A stretch of 43,829 nt of DNA from an uncultured Bacillota bacterium (GTDB taxonomy: Bacteria > Bacillota > Clostridia > Oscillospirales > Oscillospiraceae), in NCBI GenBank assembly GCA_947383275.1, contig CANDCW010000015.1:1-43829 (forward strand), given 5' to 3'. Position numbers and translations under genes: made by a program. The notes beneath the pieces are model-generated. The model was not told the DNA's origin and made no database searches. It saw only the letters and a program-made list of their open reading frames with translations. Below are positions 29,514 to 37,381 of this stretch, piece by piece (within the stretch, counting starts at the first letter, position 1; each line of letters opens with the position of its first letter).

Positions 29514-31358
29514 TTATTTCGCTTTCAGCATCCGGCTGGCGTTTAAAATTGCCAACACAGACACGCCCACATCGGCAAAGACGGCGGCCCACATGTTGGC
29601 CCGTCCCACGGCGGAGAGCACCAGCACCAGCAGCTTTACCCCCAGGGCGAACACCACATTCTGCCGTACAATGGACAGGGTCCGGCTGGCGATGCGCACC
29701 GCAACAGGCAGCTTTAACAGGTCGTCATCCATCAGCACAATGTCCGCCGCCTCAATAGCGGCGTCGGAGCCCAGGGCTCCCATGGCCACCCCAATGTCCG
29801 CCCGGGACAGCACGGGGGCGTCGTTGATTCCGTCCCCTACGAAGACCAGCTTCTCCTTGGGATTCTTGTCCCGGAGCAGCTCCTCCACCCGCTCCACCTT
29901 GTCCGCCGGGAGGAGCTGGGCGTAGAATTGATCCAACCCCAACTCCCGGGCCACCGCCTGGGCCGCGCCCTGGGCGTCGCCGGTGAGCATAACCGTCTGC
30001 CGCACTCCCGCTGCCTTCAGCTCCTTCAGCGCCTGGGCGGAGGTGGGCTTGGGCTGATCGGCGATAACCAGATGGCCGGCGTACTTGCCGTCCACTGCCA
30101 CATGGATGATGGTGCCCGGGTGATCATGGTCTGAAGTTATGACGATTTGCTCCCGCTCCATCAGCTTCCGGTTGCCCGCCAGTACTTGACAGCCGTCTAC
30201 TTCAGCCCGGACGCCGTGGCCCGCCACCTCCTCCACCTGGGACACCCGTTCCTGACTGGGAGCGCCGCCCCAGGCCGCCACGATGGACCGGGAAATGGGG
30301 TGGGTCGAGGATTGTTCCGCCAATGCGGCCAGTTCCAGCAGTTTTTCTTCCGCCAGGCCGTCCGGGTGAACGGCTGTGACGGAAAATTTGCCCTGAGTCA
30401 AGGTACCGGTTTTGTCAAAGACTACGATTTTAGCTTGAGCCAGGGCCTCCAGATAGTTGCTGCCCTTCACCAGAATGCCCTGCTTGGAAGCTCCCCCCAG
30501 CCCGCCGAAAAAGGACAGGGGAATGGAGATCACCAGGGCGCAGGGACAGGATACTACCAGGAAATTCAGCGCCCGGGGGACCCAGGTCCCCCATTGGCCG
30601 TCCAGCAGGGAGGGAATGACCGCCAGGGCCAGGGCGGCGAAAACGACAACAGGGGTGTAATATCGAGCAAATTTGGTGATAAAGTGTTCCGCTTTCGCCT
30701 TTTTCTCGCTGGAGTTTTCTACCAGATCCAGAATTCTGGTGACGGTGGACTCCCCAAAGGGTTTCCGGACTTCTACATGGAGTAATCCGGTTAAATTGAC
30801 GCAGCCGGAAATCACCTCGTCCCCGGCGGAGACGTCCCGGGGGAGGGATTCGCCGGTGAGGGCCGCAGTGTCCAGAGCGGAAGCCCCCTCTAAAATCACA
30901 CCGTCCAAGGGCACCCGCTCCCCGGCCTTGATGACGATCACATCCCCCACCGCTACCTCTTCCGGGTCCACCTGGACCAGCTGGCCGTCCCGCTCAATAT
31001 TGGCGTAGTCGGGGCGGATATCCATCAATTCCGAGATGGACTGCCGGGATCGGGAAACAGCCACATTTTGAAATAGCTCGCCCACCTGGTAGAAGAGCAT
31101 CACCGCCACTGCCTCGGGGTACTCGCCGATGATCAGCGCCCCAATGGTGGCCGCACACATGAGGAAATTCTCGTCAAAGACCTGACCGTGGGCAATGTTG
31201 CGGACGGCTTTCCACAGGATATCCCAACTAATGACCAGATAAGGGATCAGAAACGCCGTCAGCCGTGCCAGTCCATCAACGGGCAGAACCAGGCATGCCG
31301 CAAACAGAACAAACGCAAAAAGAATACGGTACAAGGTTTTTTTCTGCTTTTTGGTCAT
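29514..31358 (-). CDS. Heavy-metal translocating P1B-type ATPase (Zn/Cd/Co-type)
   Basis: 614 residues. Membrane metal site SCPCAL, phosphorylation motif DKTGTLTQG, TGES in the actuator domain, the HP dipeptide in SSTHPIS, and GDGINDAP. The N-terminal metal-binding domain is absent; a separate 73-residue HMA protein is coded immediately upstream instead. CPC with an ArsR/CadC-type regulator in the operon points to Zn2+, Cd2+ or Co2+ export rather than copper. Last gene of the operon regulator / HMA / ATPase. Confidence 0.93.
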   Translation of the reverse strand: MTKKQKKTLYRILFAFVLFAACLVLPVDGLARLTAFLIPYLVISWDILWKAVRNIAHGQVFDENFLMCAATIGALIIGEYPEAVAVMLFYQVGELFQNVAVSRSRQSISELMDIRPDYANIERDGQLVQVDPEEVAVGDVIVIKAGERVPLDGVILEGASALDTAALTGESLPRDVSAGDEVISGCVNLTGLLHVEVRKPFGESTVTRILDLVENSSEKKAKAEHFITKFARYYTPVVVFAALALAVIPSLLDGQWGTWVPRALNFLVVSCPCALVISIPLSFFGGLGGASKQGILVKGSNYLEALAQAKIVVFDKTGTLTQGKFSVTAVHPDGLAEEKLLELAALAEQSSTHPISRSIVAAWGGAPSQERVSQVEEVAGHGVRAEVDGCQVLAGNRKLMEREQIVITSDHDHPGTIIHVAVDGKYAGHLVIADQPKPTSAQALKELKAAGVRQTVMLTGDAQGAAQAVARELGLDQFYAQLLPADKVERVEELLRDKNPKEKLVFVGDGINDAPVLSRADIGVAMGALGSDAAIEAADIVLMDDDLLKLPVAVRIASRTLSIVRQNVVFALGVKLLVLVLSAVGRANMWAAVFADVGVSVLAILNASRMLKAK

Positions 31359-31370
31359 AGGAACCGCCCC

Positions 31371-31592
31371 CTACTTCAGCACAATCTCACAGTCGGGCTC
31401 CACCTTCTTGCAGGTCTTCACCACCTGCTTCATGATGTCGTCAAACCGGGCGTCGTCCCCCTCTACGGTCATCTTCTGGGTCATGAAAGACACCGTGGCC
31501 GCAGTCACTCCGTCGATCTTCTTAATCGCGTTCTCCATTTTGGCGGCACAGTTGGCACAATCCAGGTCAATCAGCTTGAAGGTCTTCTTCAT
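31371..31592 (-). CDS. Free-standing HMA-domain metal-binding protein
   Basis: 73 residues from the ATG at 31592 (AAAGGATG 5 bases upstream); an ATG at 31610 would overlap the stop of the ArsR gene and has no ribosome site. Ferredoxin-like HMA domain with DLDCANCAAKME, the CxxC metal-binding loop. It probably passes metal to the ATPase, replacing the N-terminal domain that the ATPase lacks. The Asp before the first Cys is common in Zn/Cd-type domains. Confidence 0.85.
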   Translation of the reverse strand: MKKTFKLIDLDCANCAAKMENAIKKIDGVTAATVSFMTQKMTVEGDDARFDDIMKQVVKTCKKVEPDCEIVLK

Positions 31593-31609
31593 AAAAATAC
31601 ATCCTTTCA

Positions 31610-31969
31610 TTACTCCAAAATATGCTCCATACCCTGAGCCAGGATATGAATGACGTGGCTATCGGCCAGGGAGTAGTACACGGTTTTGCCCTCCCGGCGG
31701 AATTTTACCAGCTTGCTGTTTTTCAGCACCCGAAGCTGGTGGGATACGGCGGACTGAGTGACTTCCATCAGCTTGGCGATGTCGCATACGCACAGCTCCG
31801 ACTCCAGCAAAGCGTATAGGATTTTCACCCGGGTGCTGTCCCCGAAGATTTTGAACAGCTCCGCCAGGTCGTAGAGCTGCTCGTCGGGGGGCAGGCTTTT
31901 TCGCACCTGCTCCACCGCGCCGGTGTGGATCAGAGACTCCTCACAGCAGGGAATGTTTTTTTCTTCCAT
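31610..31969 (-). CDS. ArsR/SmtB family metal-sensing repressor (CadC-like)
   Basis: 119 residues. Winged HTH with ELCVCDIAKLMEVTQSAVSHQL; CVC in the alpha-3 helix and the Cys pair CC near the N-terminus match the CadC metal site for Cd/Pb/Zn, and the C-terminal helix has H-x-x-H-I for an alpha-5 zinc site. Metal binding releases it from DNA. It leads the export operon and has AGGAGG 6 bases before its ATG; an inverted repeat of the right kind overlaps the transcription start. Confidence 0.92.
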   Translation of the reverse strand: MEEKNIPCCEESLIHTGAVEQVRKSLPPDEQLYDLAELFKIFGDSTRVKILYALLESELCVCDIAKLMEVTQSAVSHQLRVLKNSKLVKFRREGKTVYYSLADSHVIHILAQGMEHILE

Positions 31970-31988
31970 TTCAGCCTCCTAATTAACG

Positions 31989-32006
31989 TATGAGCATCTG
32001 TTCATA
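31989..32006. promoter_or_regulatory. ArsR/SmtB-type operator
   Basis: TATGAGCA-TC-TGTTCATA, an imperfect palindrome of the class bound by SmtB/CadC/ZiaR proteins (ideal TATGAACA-N2-TGTTCATA). It lies just downstream of the -10 box of the metal-export promoter, between +5 and about +25. Confidence 0.8.
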
Positions 32007-32016
32007 TGTTAGCTTT

Positions 32017-32045
32017 ATTGTACTCCACTTCCGCCTCTTTGTCAA
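32017..32045 (-). promoter_or_regulatory. Promoter of the metal-export operon
   Basis: Reverse strand TTGACA (32040-32045), 17-bp spacer, TACAAT (32017-32022). Confidence 0.8.
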
Positions 32046-32071
32046 GGGGGCGTTAAAAATTTTTCTTCCTC

Positions 32072-32100
32072 TTGCCACGGTGGCGGAAAGACAGTATAAT
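32072..32100 (+). promoter_or_regulatory. Promoter of the BIG2/DUF4358-like lipoprotein gene
   Basis: TTGCCA (32072-32077), 17-bp spacer, TATAAT (32095-32100). The 5' leader is about 110 bases, without an obvious riboswitch; it includes AAAAATATTTTT and a T-rich stretch. Confidence 0.75.
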
Positions 32101-32219
32101 ATTTCCGCCCAAAAATATTTTTATGGGCCGGGAACCTTTTTCTTTTTCCTGCGTCAAACCCCACAGAACCCCAAAATGGGTCTGATTATTACCCCAAACA
32201 GAAAAGGAGTTACTTAACG

Positions 32220-33233
32220 ATGAAAAGACGTATCTTTGCGGCGGTGCTGGCCACCGCTATGGTCCTGTCCCTGGCCTCCTGCGGCGGCGGAAACAAGGGC
32301 GGAGCCGCCTCCTCCAACCCCGGCAGCTCCAGCCAGCCCGGCTCCTCCGCAGGCAGTTCCGCTCCAGACGCTTCCAGCCCCGACGCCTCCCAGCCCGACG
32401 CCTCCCAGCCCGATGCTTCCCAGCCCGACGCCTCCCAGCCCGATGCTTCCCAACCTGGCAGCAGCGGCTCCGCAGGCGGCAGCGCTTCCTCCGCAACCCA
32501 GCCCGGCGGCTCCAGCTCCGCCGTCACCCTCACCTTGAACAAAACTGATGTTACCCTGAAAAAGGCCGGTTCCACCTTCCGGCTGCGCTACACCGCCCAG
32601 CCGGACACCGATGGTATCCCTACATTTACCTCCAGCAAGCCCGAGGTCGCCACAGTGGCCGAGGACGGCACTGTTACCGCCGCGGCTCCCGGCCAGACCA
32701 CCATCACGGTGGAATACGATGGCGCTAAGGCCACCTGCATCATCCGGTGCAAGTGGGAGGATGCCTCCTCCGGCTCTTCCAGTTCCTCCGGCTCTTCCAG
32801 TTCCTCCAGTTCCTCCAGCAGCTCCGCTCAGGTGGATCTTCAGAAGTTCTACAACGACACCACAGGCAAGTATCAATTCTCCTTCATGATGGAGGCGGAC
32901 GAGACCATGCTGGCCACCTTCTTCGCCGGTCTGGACGAACAGCCCCTGTCCCAGCAGGCCCTTTACCTGTGCGGCATGAGCCCCTCTCCCCACGGTGACT
33001 TCGCCCTGGTCCAGGTGTCCGACCCCAAGAATGTGGAGACGGTGAAGGCCATCTTCCAGGCCCGCATCGACTACATGGTGGGCGACGGCAACGGCCCCGG
33101 CGGCGCTTTATACCCCATGGAGCAGACCATGTGGGAGGAGAACGCCCGCATCGCTGTCAACGGCGACTGCGTGATGCTGATTGTCCACCCAGACTGCGAC
33201 AGCATTGTCAGCGACTTTAACGCCCTGTTCTAA
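32220..33233 (+). CDS. Repeat-rich lipoprotein with bacterial Ig-like (BIG2) and probable DUF4358 domains
   Basis: 337 residues. Lipobox LASC (Cys21); residues ~22-100 are a Ser/Gly/Pro linker with five PDASQ repeats; ~101-178 is a BIG2 domain (TLNKTDVTLKKAGSTF, SSKPEVATVAEDGTVTA, GQTTITVEYDG); a serine run of about 20 residues; then a C-terminal ~130-residue domain resembling DUF4358 (QVSDPKNVETVKAIFQARI, then YPMEQTMWEENARIAVNGD). Anchored on the outer membrane face and reaching through the wall. It precedes the O-acylation pair but a hairpin separates them. AAAGGAG 9 bases before the ATG. Confidence 0.8.
   Translation: MKRRIFAAVLATAMVLSLASCGGGNKGGAASSNPGSSSQPGSSAGSSAPDASSPDASQPDASQPDASQPDASQPDASQPGSSGSAGGSASSATQPGGSSSAVTLTLNKTDVTLKKAGSTFRLRYTAQPDTDGIPTFTSSKPEVATVAEDGTVTAAAPGQTTITVEYDGAKATCIIRCKWEDASSGSSSSSGSSSSSSSSSSSAQVDLQKFYNDTTGKYQFSFMMEADETMLATFFAGLDEQPLSQQALYLCGMSPSPHGDFALVQVSDPKNVETVKAIFQARIDYMVGDGNGPGGALYPMEQTMWEENARIAVNGDCVMLIVHPDCDSIVSDFNALF
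32379..32453 (+). repeat. Five in-frame 15-bp repeats coding for PDASQ
   Basis: Units at 32379, 32394, 32409, 32424 and 32439, differing only at third positions (GAC/GAT, GCC/GCT, TCC/TCC, CAG/CAA). A degenerate unit (PDASS) precedes them. The near identity at DNA level makes copy-number change by slippage or recombination likely, with the reading frame kept. Confidence 0.9.
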
Positions 33234-33243
33234 ACATTACGCC

Positions 33244-33273
33244 AAACGGCGGACGAAGAATCGTCCGCCGTTT
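33244..33273 (+). terminator. Hairpin after the lipoprotein gene
   Basis: AAACGGCGGACGA (33244-33256), AGAA loop, TCGTCCGCCGTTT (33261-33273). Only TTTG follows, so it may be a partial terminator allowing some read-through into the MBOAT gene, whose ribosome site starts 6 bp later. Confidence 0.6.
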
Positions 33274-33290
33274 GTATGAGGAGGTCCCCC

Positions 33291-34694
33291 ATGGTCTTTT
33301 CCACCCCCATTTTTATGTTCTACTTTCTGGTCCTCACTCTGGCGGTATATTATCTCGTCCCCCGGTGGGGGCGCAATGTGGTGCTGCTGACCTCCTCCCT
33401 ATTTTTCTACTGGTGGGGGGAGCAGGCCTATGTGGCCATCATGTTCTTGTCCACAGCCATCGACTACACCCACGGCCTGCTGGTGGAACGGTGCAAGGCG
33501 AAGGGAAACGACCGTGGGGCAAGGGCGGCGGTGGCCTCTTCAGTGGTGTTCAACCTGGCTCTGCTGGGCTTTTTTAAGTATTGGGACTTCATCGCCGGCT
33601 CCCTTCAGTCTCTGGGGCTGACCTTTATGCCCGTGCTGGGCATCCACCTGCCTATCGGCATCTCGTTCTACACCTTCCAGACCATGAGCTACACCATCGA
33701 CGTCTACCGGGGCGACGCCCGGGCTCAGCGTAGCATCCTCAATTTCGGCACCTTCGTCACCCTCTTCCCCCAGCTTATTGCCGGACCCATCATCAAGTAC
33801 AAGGACCTGGGGGACCAAATCAACCGGAGGACCTGCTCCACGGAGAAATTTGCCTCCGGGGTACAGATCCTCATGGTGGGCCTGGCCAAAAAGCTGCTCA
33901 TCGCCAACAACGTGGGGATGCTGTGGGACTGCTATAAGGCCATGTCCCCCACAAGCCTGACCGTGGCCGGGGCTTGGCTGGGCGTGCTGGCGTTCACCTT
34001 CCAGATTTACTTCGACTTCTCCGGCTACTCCGACATGGCCATTGGCCTGGGGCGGATGCTGGGCTTTGAGTTCCTGCCCAACTTCAACTACCCCTATGTC
34101 TCCAAAAGCATTACCGAGTTCTGGCGGCGGTGGCACATCTCCCTATCCACCTGGTTCCGGGAATATCTCTACATTCCCTTGGGCGGCAACCGGTGCGCCA
34201 AACCCAGGTGGATGTTCAACCTCTTTGTGGTCTGGGCCGCTACCGGCATCTGGCACGGGGCCAGCTGGAACTTCCTGCTGTGGGGGCTATACTTCTTCGT
34301 CCTGCTGATGTTGGAGAAGTTTTTCCTGCTGGACAAGCTGAACAAAGCCCCTGCCATTGTAGGACACATTTACACCATGTTCCTCGTCATGGTCAGCTGG
34401 GCCATCTTCGCCCTGGAGGACTTCTCCCATCTGGGCGGCTATCTGAAGGTGATGTTCGGCCTGGGGGGTGTTCCCCTGGCAGACAGCGCTTTCGGCTACT
34501 ACCTCACCAGTTATCTGCCCATTCTGTGCGCAGCCGCCCTGGCTTCCCTTCCTCTGGGCCGGACGCTCTACCGCAGCCTGAAGCCCCAGGCGCAGCAGAT
34601 CCTCTGCACCGTCCTGATTGCTGCAGGGCTGCTGGCCTGCACAGCCTATCTGGTAGACGGTACCTACAATCCCTTCCTATATTCCAACTTTTAA
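33291..34694 (+). CDS. MBOAT family O-acyltransferase (AlgI-like)
   Basis: 467 residues from the ATG at 33291 (GAGGAGGT 5 bases upstream; an ATG at 33276 precedes the ribosome site). About eleven membrane segments. Hallmarks: SYTIDVYRGDARA, NFGTFVTLFPQLIAGPI, FWRRWHISLSTWFREYLYIP and the catalytic-histidine segment ATGIWHGASWNFLLWG. Moves acyl groups, usually acetyl, across the membrane for decoration of an extracellular polymer. Coupled with the AlgJ-like gene 12 bp downstream. Confidence 0.95.
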   Translation: MVFSTPIFMFYFLVLTLAVYYLVPRWGRNVVLLTSSLFFYWWGEQAYVAIMFLSTAIDYTHGLLVERCKAKGNDRGARAAVASSVVFNLALLGFFKYWDFIAGSLQSLGLTFMPVLGIHLPIGISFYTFQTMSYTIDVYRGDARAQRSILNFGTFVTLFPQLIAGPIIKYKDLGDQINRRTCSTEKFASGVQILMVGLAKKLLIANNVGMLWDCYKAMSPTSLTVAGAWLGVLAFTFQIYFDFSGYSDMAIGLGRMLGFEFLPNFNYPYVSKSITEFWRRWHISLSTWFREYLYIPLGGNRCAKPRWMFNLFVVWAATGIWHGASWNFLLWGLYFFVLLMLEKFFLLDKLNKAPAIVGHIYTMFLVMVSWAIFALEDFSHLGGYLKVMFGLGGVPLADSAFGYYLTSYLPILCAAALASLPLGRTLYRSLKPQAQQILCTVLIAAGLLACTAYLVDGTYNPFLYSNF

Positions 34695-34706
34695 GGAGGT
34701 ACGGAC

Positions 34707-35825
34707 GTGTCAAAAAAATTCAGCGTTTTTCTCACTGTTTTGTTCTGCGCTTTCATCGGGTGCATGTCCGTGGCCAGCCTGCTGCTGCCGGACAAGGACT
34801 TCTCCCCTTTGGAGAACCGCTATCTTCAAAAGCCCCCTAAGTTGTCGGCAGAGACGCTCAGCAGCGGTAAATTTATGGAAGAAGCGGAGGATTACGTCTC
34901 CGACCACATTCTGGGCCGGGACTTCTGGGTGGCCGCCAAGGCGTGGAGCGAGCGGCTTAGCGGCAAGAAGGAGAACAATGGAGTCTACTTCGCCGCACAG
35001 GACACCCTGATCAGCCGTGTGGATCCCCCCGACCCGGCGGATCTGGAGCAAAAAATAGGCTACGTGGACGCGCTGGCAGGCAATATATCCGTACCGGTGT
35101 ACTTTGGCCTCATTCCCTCCGCAGCGGAGATATGGCGCGACCGCCTGCCCGCCGGTGCTCCTACGGCAGAGGAGAAAGCGGTCATCGAGCAGCTCTACTT
35201 CTCCACCGGGGCCAACGTCATTGACATGTACACCGCCCTGGCCTCCCATAGCGGGGAGGACATCTACTACCGCACCGACCACCACTGGACCAGCTTGGGG
35301 GCCTTCTACGGAGCCAACGCCGTCTTTGAGGCCATGGGCCTGGAGCCTATATCTCTGGAGGACTATCAGAAAACGACCGTTTCCAATCAGTTCAACGGCA
35401 CGCTATTCTCCTCCTCCGGGGTGCGTTGGCTGGCTCCAGATTCCATTGACGCTTACATCCCCGACCAGGGGATTGAGGTGACCTCTTGGTTCCGGGGCGC
35501 CCCTGTGGAGGGCAGCCTCTACGTAGACAGCTGGCTGGCGGAAAAGGACAAATATTCCTATTTCCTAGGCGGGCGGCAGGCCCTATGCGTGGTAAAAAAG
35601 GAGGGCAGCGCCGGCCCCAGGGTAATGCTTGTCCGGGATTCCTATTCCGACTCCCTTACCCCGTTTTTGACGGAGCGTTTTTCAGAAATCCACCTCATTG
35701 ATCCCCGGGATAACCTCTCCAGCATCAGGGAATACGCGGAAGCGAATAATATTGACGCGGTGATTGTACTGTACTCCTTCTCCAATTTCCTGACAGACCG
35801 TAATCTGTTCGTGCTGGCAAGATAA
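34707..35825 (+). CDS. AlgJ/DHHW family protein, partner of the O-acyltransferase
   Basis: 372 residues, GTG start at 34707 with AAGGAGGT 6 bases upstream (the ribosome site overlaps the MBOAT stop). One N-terminal membrane anchor, then an SGNH-like extracytoplasmic domain with ENRYLQKPPKL, the diagnostic YYRTDHHWTSLGAF (Asp-His-His-Trp), and MLVRDSYSDSL with the likely catalytic Ser in place of the usual GDSFS. It would place the acyl group delivered by the MBOAT protein on an extracellular polymer. The acceptor is unknown; no alginate or exopolysaccharide genes are nearby. Confidence 0.9.
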   Translation: MSKKFSVFLTVLFCAFIGCMSVASLLLPDKDFSPLENRYLQKPPKLSAETLSSGKFMEEAEDYVSDHILGRDFWVAAKAWSERLSGKKENNGVYFAAQDTLISRVDPPDPADLEQKIGYVDALAGNISVPVYFGLIPSAAEIWRDRLPAGAPTAEEKAVIEQLYFSTGANVIDMYTALASHSGEDIYYRTDHHWTSLGAFYGANAVFEAMGLEPISLEDYQKTTVSNQFNGTLFSSSGVRWLAPDSIDAYIPDQGIEVTSWFRGAPVEGSLYVDSWLAEKDKYSYFLGGRQALCVVKKEGSAGPRVMLVRDSYSDSLTPFLTERFSEIHLIDPRDNLSSIREYAEANNIDAVIVLYSFSNFLTDRNLFVLAR

Positions 35826-35826
35826 A

Positions 35827-35863
35827 AACAGGGGCCTGGAGCGGCACGCTCCAGGCCCCTGTT
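35827..35863. terminator. Bidirectional terminator after the DHHW gene
   Basis: AACAGGGGCCTGGAGC (35827-35842) pairs with 35848-35863, a perfect 16-bp stem with a GGCAC loop. The minus-strand tail is TTTTTATC and serves the DUF378 gene. Confidence 0.8.
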
Positions 35864-35892
35864 CATGATAATGAGGAAAGATTCGCCAAAGA

Positions 35893-36102
35893 TCAACGGC
35901 GCTCCTCTACGGGGTCTCGGTCGCGGAACAACAGGGAGACGCACCATATAGCGGACAGCCCCACCAGGGTGTAAATTACCCGGCTGATCATACTTCCGGA
36001 GCCGCCGCAGGCAAAGGCCACCAGGTCAAACTGGAACAGGCCCACGCTACCCCAGTTTAGGCCGCCGATAATCAGCAGCGTCAGGGCGATTTTGTCCATC
36101 AT
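35893..36102 (-). CDS. DUF378 family small membrane protein
   Basis: 69 residues from the ATG at 36102 (an adjacent GTG at 36105 is also possible; AGGAGGT is 8-11 bases upstream). Two membrane segments with the DUF378 core LLIIGGLNWGSVGLFQFDLV and VYTLVGLSA-like RVIYTLVGLSAIW. Function unknown. Monocistronic. Confidence 0.9.
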   Translation of the reverse strand: MMDKIALTLLIIGGLNWGSVGLFQFDLVAFACGGSGSMISRVIYTLVGLSAIWCVSLLFRDRDPVEERR

Positions 36103-36181
36103 CACGTCAAACCACCTCCTTGTTTTGGGTTCCAGAGGATAGTTTATGCGGTTTCCGCCCTTCTATTCTGCTGGCAATTTT

Positions 36182-36577
36182 TTATTTCAGCGATTTGGGT
36201 CCAAATCCGTAGGGCAACAGCCCGGACAAGGGGACCTCCTTATAATCTCCATCCCCCCGCGCGGCCAGCACCCGAAGATTTGGAGCAAATTCGTACAGCA
36301 TCTGCCGGCAGGCTCCGCAGGGCCAGCAGTAGTCCCCGCCCTTCCCCGCAATGGCAATGGCCGTCCAGCCCTCCCGGCAGCCCTCACTCACCGCTTTTAA
36401 AATGGCAGTGCGCTCCGCGCAGATTGTGGAGCCGTAGGCGGCATTCTCCACGTTGCAGCCGGTGAACACCCGGCCGTCCTCTGTCAGGAGCGCCGCCCCC
36501 ACGGGGAAGCGGGAGTAAGGCACATAGGAAAACTCGTGCATGTCAAAGGCTTTTTTTACCAGTTCACGATCGGTCAT
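36182..36577 (-). CDS. cdd: Cytidine deaminase
   Basis: 131 residues, the size of the small tetrameric zinc enzyme. Zinc ligands Cys53 in CAERTA (with catalytic Glu55) and Cys87 and Cys90 in PCGAC. FPVGAALLTEDGRVFTGCNVE is complete (substrate-binding Asn and Glu in NVE). Deaminates cytidine and deoxycytidine to uridine forms in pyrimidine salvage. AAGGAGG 8-9 bases before the ATG. Divergent from the HAD gene with overlapping promoters. Confidence 0.95.
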   Translation of the reverse strand: MTDRELVKKAFDMHEFSYVPYSRFPVGAALLTEDGRVFTGCNVENAAYGSTICAERTAILKAVSEGCREGWTAIAIAGKGGDYCWPCGACRQMLYEFAPNLRVLAARGDGDYKEVPLSGLLPYGFGPKSLK

Positions 36578-36615
36578 AGGGTCCGCCTCCTTTTCAATGA
36601 TTGCCCGAAAAGGGC

Positions 36616-36665
36616 TTGCTTATTGCTTCCATTTCCATTATAATACCTCTGATATTTTCCTGCAA
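36616..36665. promoter_or_regulatory. Divergent, overlapping promoters of cdd and the HAD phosphatase gene
   Basis: Plus strand: TTGCTT (36616-36621), 17 bp, TATAAT (36639-36644). Minus strand: TTGCAG (36660-36665), 17 bp, TATAAT (36637-36642). The two -10 boxes share the symmetric sequence ATTATAAT, so only one direction can be open at a time. Confidence 0.75.
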
Positions 36666-36680
36666 GGATGGGTTCAAATT

Positions 36681-37343
36681 ATGAAAAACAAATTCGCGAT
36701 TTTTGACATGGACGGCACCCTGGTAGACTCCATGGGCTATTGGAACCAGCTGTCCGACGAATATCTGGGCAGCCACGGTATCCCCCCTCTGTCCCCGGCG
36801 CTGAAGGAGGAGTCCATTGCCCTGACCATGGCCGGCTCCGCCCAGCTGTTTATCCGGGAGTTCGGCCTGCCCGGCACGCCGGAGCAGATCGCCGGGGAGA
36901 TCAACGCCCTGATGGAGGCGCACTACCGCGCCGATGTCTCTTTGAAGCCGGGGGCAAAGGAGCTCCTGGCCCGGATGAAGGCGGCGGGCTTTCGGATGTG
37001 CGTGGCCTCATCCACGGCTCCCGAGCTGTTGGACATCTGCCTGCGGCGGTTGGAGGTGCGGGACTGCTTTGAATTCCTCCTCTCCTGCGAGGAGGTGGGC
37101 GCGGGGAAAAACCGCCCTGACGTATACTTGGAAGCCGCCCGCCGTCTGGGCGGCCTCCCGGAAAATACCATCATTTTTGAGGACATCCTGGTGGCCGCTC
37201 AAACCGCCAAAAAGGCCGGATTTGCCTTGGGTGTCATCTACGACGTCAACTCCGATGCCGAGCAGGAGCAGCTGAAGCGCCTTGCCGACTACTACATTAC
37301 CCGCTGGGATGAACCTCAGCTCTTCCGCTGGCTGGAGGTATAA
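36681..37343 (+). CDS. HAD superfamily hydrolase (subfamily IA), phosphatase or phosphomutase-like
   Basis: 220 residues from the ATG at 36681; the frame is open upstream but the promoter lies there. Motif I DMDGTLVDS with nucleophile Asp, motif II VASST, motif III Lys in GAGKNRPDVYLEAA, and motif IV IIFEDILVAAQTAKKAG. The helical cap between motifs I and II fits the beta-phosphoglucomutase/phosphoglycolate phosphatase group. Substrate not resolved. Paired by promoter with cytidine deaminase, so a nucleotide-sugar or pyrimidine-nucleotide substrate is possible, but this is only inference. Confidence 0.88.
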   Translation: MKNKFAIFDMDGTLVDSMGYWNQLSDEYLGSHGIPPLSPALKEESIALTMAGSAQLFIREFGLPGTPEQIAGEINALMEAHYRADVSLKPGAKELLARMKAAGFRMCVASSTAPELLDICLRRLEVRDCFEFLLSCEEVGAGKNRPDVYLEAARRLGGLPENTIIFEDILVAAQTAKKAGFALGVIYDVNSDAEQEQLKRLADYYITRWDEPQLFRWLEV

Positions 37344-37351
37344 CCTTATGC

Positions 37352-37381
37352 GCCTTCCTCATTTTTGAGGGAGGCTTTTTA
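37352..37381. terminator. Bidirectional terminator between the HAD gene and recD2
   Basis: GCCTTCCTC (37352-37360), ATTTTT loop, GAGGGAGGC (37367-37375, one G-T pair), then TTTTTA. The recD2 stop codon (37379-37381) is at the end of the T-tract. Confidence 0.75.

Noticed and set aside
32379..32453. Possible CRISPR-like or tandem array
   Set aside because: The units are directly adjacent, without spacers, in frame with a coding sequence, and code for PDASQ.
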